Shown here: positions 32,185 through 34,825 of the stretch, piece by piece
Layout: each line of letters begins with the position of its first letter
Numbering within the stretch: the first letter of the stretch is position 1
Source: Deltaproteobacteria bacterium
Lineage (GTDB): Bacteria > Desulfobacterota > Binatia > DP-6
Direction of reading: 5' to 3'
Length of the DNA stretch: 34,825 nucleotides
Assembly (NCBI GenBank): GCA_005879795.1
Contig: VBKJ01000142.1
Coordinates: forward strand, 1 to 34,825
Position numbers and translations under genes: made by a program
The notes under the pieces: model-generated
What the model saw: only the letters and a program-made list of their open reading frames with translations
Database searches by the model: none
What the model was told of the DNA's origin: nothing

Positions 32185-32931
32185 ATGCTGGCTTGCTTCT
32201 TCAGTTCGCCATCTGGCCCGGAGTCGGACCGGCTCCCTCGCGCGGTGCCTTAACACGCTCGCGAAGCCTATGGGAAGCCCCTTGCGGCGCGTGCTCGCCC
32301 GGGTGGCGAGTCCATAGCAGGTGCTGCAGCCGCGAACCCGGGGGGACCGCACGCCCAGGCGGGCCGCGCACGTCCGCACGAGGCCATCCCGAGCGTCAGC
32401 TCGCTCCGTGAGGTTCCTGCCGAGCGGGAGTCGCATCGCCAGAGCCGGTCGACCAGCGAGGCTGAGCGCGGGCGCCGGTCGGCCTGCTGGGCACTCCGGC
32501 GCGGGACGTCGAACCCTCGCCGTCGTGCACCCGTGCCAGCTCGCGACGGGCCCTGGAGACCCCCGTGCAGCGGTGCCTTGCAGGCTCGCGTGTCTTGCAG
32601 AGCCGCAAGCCGCATGCCTGGGCTCCACCGTCCGATGGATGATCTCCGCCTCCGCACTCGCCGTGTGGACCTGATGCGCGAGCCCCGTGCGCGCCACCTG
32701 CCTGCTGCTGCCGACCCCACCCCACCGGCCGCGGCGCCCTCCGGCGCGACCGCGCTCACTCACTGACTTTCTGCGCAGATAGAGGGCGCGACCAGGCGGT
32801 CGCGCCAGCGCCGCCTGCCGGCCGGCGTGCGGGGCGCGCCACCGCGGCACACATCTTGAACAAGCGGTGCGCGAGCGTCGCACAGGTGACGCTCGTGAAG
32901 GCTTTCGAACGCACGACGAGGGGAAGGGTCA
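32185..32931. other. Long stretch without a supportable gene
   Basis: About 750 bp show several overlapping open frames on both strands, but none has a family-like sequence, consistent G/C-ending codons and a ribosome binding site together. The DNA is still GC-rich, with low-complexity Arg/Ala/Gly translations. It separates the minus-strand radical SAM and peptide genes from the plus-strand secreted protein, so it should contain two divergent promoters. No repeat, hairpin array or RNA gene was recognised in it. Confidence 0.5.
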
Positions 32932-34825
32932 ATGATGAGCGAAACGACGTCATCTCGTGGAGCGCGGCCCCGCGCGGCGATGCTGGGTCTACTGGCCATG
33001 CTGGCCGCACAGGCGGCGACGGCCAGCGCGGTCAGTCCGGACACGGCCAGCGCGTCCAGTCCGAACTTCGACGCCGTCGCCTGGATCCCGCTCACCTGCG
33101 ACAACCGGGACCTGATCTCGCACACGAGCCCAGCCGCCGTCGACTTCGCGGGCGACGCGACCTTCTCCCCCGCCTACCTCGCCCACGACGACGGCTTTCT
33201 CTACCTCCGCTACCGCATGGACGCGGACCCGAGTACGTTCGTCCAGTACTCCTGGACCGCGCTCATGCAGGTGCCGTCGGGTGATCCGTTCCAGTACCAG
33301 TACCAGCTCTCGCTCAACGGGAAGACGAACACCATCGAGATCTGGAAGAACACGATCGCCCAGGACATCAGCTTCTCCCCGCTCTTCCGCGACGGCTCGG
33401 AGGTGCAGCTCTTCTCACAGGACTACCACCTGGCGTCGACGGCCAACACGACCCCGCTCGCGCGCATCGTCTCCACCACCGACGGGTCGTACTTCGACGG
33501 CGACGCGGACTACTTCGTGGAATTTGCGTTCCCGGTCTCGGTGATGGTCACGAATGGCCTCATCGCGAGCGCCGCCGACCTCGACCGCTCGCTCTTCTTC
33601 CCCGCCACCGCGACGGACCCCAACAACTACAACAAGGGCCATCTGAACTGCACGTTCATCCCCGCAGCCACCCTGTCGGTCGACGTGACGATCAGGCCCG
33701 ATCAGGTCCCGGTGAACGTGACCACCCCGGTCGAGTTCACCATCGCCGTGCACAACGACGGGGTCGGAGCCGCCAAGGGTATCATCATCGACAACAGTGC
33801 CTTCCCGCCCTACCTGAGCAACGTCATGGTCCGGGTCTTCTCGGATGACCCGAGCGTGACGGCAACGGAAACGCAGACGAACCCGCTCGAGGTGAAGGTG
33901 CCGAGCCTGCTCCCCGGCGCCACCTTGACCATCCAGGTGATGGGTGACGCGAGGCCCGGCTGCGTCGACAGTGACTACACGGACGTGGCGACCGCGTCCG
34001 CCGTTAACGCCATGCCGACGACCGGCAGCGCCGTGCTGCACATCCAGCGCGCAAACGCGGAAGTGTGCGACGGCGTGGACAATAACTGCGACGGCCAAAT
34101 CGACGAGGGCGGGTCGGCGCTCTGCGACGACGGTAACCCGTGCAACGGAGCCGAGACGTGCGGCGGAGCCGCCGGCTGCCAGCCCGGCACGCCGCCCAGC
34201 TGCGATGACGGCAACGCCTGCACGGTCGACGGCTGCGACCCGCAGAGTGGCTGCACGCACGACCCCATCCCCGGCTGCGTCCCCTGCACCACCGCCGCGG
34301 ACTGCAACGACGGCAACGCCTGTACCACCGACACGTGCGATGCCGGCGCCTGCGCGCACGACCCCATCCCCGGCTGTGTCTCCTGCATCACCGCCGCGGA
34401 CTGCGACGACGGCAACGCCTGCAGCACCGACACCTGCGACGCCGGCGCCTGCGCGCACACGACCATCCCCGGCTGCGTCCCCTGCACCACCGCCGCCGAC
34501 TGCGGCGACGGCAACGCCTGCACCACCGACACCTGCGATGCCGGCGCCTGCGCGCACGCGCCCATCCCCGGCTGCGTGCCGTGCGCGACGGCGGCCGACT
34601 GCAACGACGGCAGCGCCTGCACCACCGACAGCTGCGATGCCGGCGCCTGCACCCACGCCACCATCCCCGGCTGCGTGGGGTGCGCGACGGCCACGGACTG
34701 CAACGACGGCAACGCCTGCACCACCGACACCTGCGACGCCGGCGCGTGCGGGCACGCCACCATCCCCGGCTGCGTGCTGTGCGCGACGGCCGCGGACTGC
34801 GGCGACGGTACCGCCTGCACCACCG
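32932..34825 (+). CDS. Large secreted protein with MopE-like Cys-rich repeats (3' end outside window)
   Basis: The frame starts at ATG 32932 (a second ATG follows directly) after GGGGAAGGG and stays open to the window end (631 codons). A signal peptide is evident (MLGLLAMLAAQAATASA). Residues about 45-250 form an Asp-rich domain of unknown fold. Residues about 250-370 look like a CARDB/DUF11-type beta sandwich (TTPVEFTIAVHNDGVGAAKG). Then come a MopE motif (EVCDGVDNNCDGQIDEG) and at least six Cys-rich units of 33 residues each. MopE is an outer-membrane/secreted copper-associated protein of methanotrophs; the repeats occur widely in deltaproteobacterial surface proteins, so copper binding should not be assumed. 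Its stop and any anchor are not visible. Confidence 0.9.
   Translation, partial: MMSETTSSRGARPRAAMLGLLAMLAAQAATASAVSPDTASASSPNFDAVAWIPLTCDNRDLISHTSPAAVDFAGDATFSPAYLAHDDGFLYLRYRMDADPSTFVQYSWTALMQVPSGDPFQYQYQLSLNGKTNTIEIWKNTIAQDISFSPLFRDGSEVQLFSQDYHLASTANTTPLARIVSTTDGSYFDGDADYFVEFAFPVSVMVTNGLIASAADLDRSLFFPATATDPNNYNKGHLNCTFIPAATLSVDVTIRPDQVPVNVTTPVEFTIAVHNDGVGAAKGIIIDNSAFPPYLSNVMVRVFSDDPSVTATETQTNPLEVKVPSLLPGATLTIQVMGDARPGCVDSDYTDVATASAVNAMPTTGSAVLHIQRANAEVCDGVDNNCDGQIDEGGSALCDDGNPCNGAETCGGAAGCQPGTPPSCDDGNACTVDGCDPQSGCTHDPIPGCVPCTTAADCNDGNACTTDTCDAGACAHDPIPGCVSCITAADCDDGNACSTDTCDAGACAHTTIPGCVPCTTAADCGDGNACTTDTCDAGACAHAPIPGCVPCATAADCNDGSACTTDSCDAGACTHATIPGCVGCATATDCNDGNACTTDTCDAGACGHATIPGCVLCATAADCGDGTACTT
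34201..34825 (+). repeat. 99-bp tandem repeats coding Cys-rich units
   Basis: Units begin with TGC codons at 34303, 34402, 34501, 34600, 34699 and 34798, a constant period of 99 bp, after a first 102-bp unit at 34201. Each unit encodes CxDGNACTTDTCDAGAC, then xHxxIPGCVxCxTAAD, with seven Cys. Variation is mainly in a few codons. The array continues beyond the window, so the number of units is unknown. Tandem repeats of this kind change copy number easily. Confidence 0.93.

Noticed and set aside
34201-34825. Regular repeats as a possible CRISPR array
   Set aside because: Units are 99 bp, coding and in frame, with no spacer-like unique segments.
1-34825. tRNA, rRNA and CRISPR genes
   Set aside because: No T-arm consensus, conserved rRNA stretch or repeat-spacer pattern was recognised by reading; a covariance-model search would be decisive.

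Overview
The window is very GC-rich, with most codons ending in G or C, and genes are tightly packed with frequent GTG starts and ATGA/GTGA overlaps. Lgt, a lipobox protein, DegP-type and S41 proteases and an LpxL-like acyltransferase point to a Gram-negative cell. The MopE-like Cys-rich repeat protein, multi-PAS and hybrid kinases and overall gene content resemble environmental genomes of the former Deltaproteobacteria (Myxococcota or Binatota type). That placement is an inference; no rRNA or tRNA gene was seen in the window.

Left block (1-6757): a small possible zinc-finger gene, then lgt, a TlpA-like thioredoxin, a convergent double-ACT protein, an S41 processing protease, and the run xseA-xseB-ispA-tlyA (exonuclease VII, farnesyl diphosphate synthase, TlyA-type methyltransferase). 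No dxs gene lies between ispA and tlyA.

Decay zone (6758-9862): a REP-like palindrome region, a single-strand (Y1/RAYT-type) transposase gene with a near-consensus promoter but a one-base frameshift, a second short frameshifted gene remnant, a secreted protein of unknown function, a VOC-family gene whose expected start is disrupted, and a diverged fragment of tlyA with an exact 56-codon internal deletion. This looks like an insertion and deletion hot spot.

Housekeeping and stress block (9863-17233): a DegP/HtrA protease, a 202-bp MITE-like palindrome, a ferritin-like protein, rpoZ, a DnaJ with only half of its zinc-binding repeats, rpoH (heat-shock sigma factor), a solo copy of the palindrome end, a ThDP-dependent lyase/synthase and a CinA-type MoCF protein. 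It ends with a rhodanese-like lipoprotein whose second active-site Cys position is an in-frame TGA. The homologous reading frame continues to a normal stop and a SECIS-like hairpin follows the TGA at a suitable distance. This candidate selenoprotein is the most interesting item in the window.

Signalling block (17239-22377): a secreted protein, then a three-gene operon of a stand-alone triple-PAS protein, a histidine kinase with a heptad-spaced HI-x-x-D repeat, and a receiver-kinase-receiver hybrid.

Lipid/polyketide block (22489-29873): a small exported protein and an apparent operon of ketosynthase, catalytically dead ketosynthase-like partner, ketoreductase, acyl carrier protein, second ketosynthase, second dead partner, hotdog dehydratase and LpxL-like acyltransferase. 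Together these could build a polyunsaturated acyl chain and transfer it to a membrane lipid, as in aryl-polyene-like type II systems, but no starter-unit gene is visible.

Right end (29953-34825): a retropepsin-like protease, a B12-binding-type radical SAM protein with a 55-residue LEERVAP-motif peptide encoded upstream on the same strand, a stretch of about 750 bp without a supportable gene, and the first 631 codons of a large secreted protein that runs off the window into 99-bp tandem repeats.
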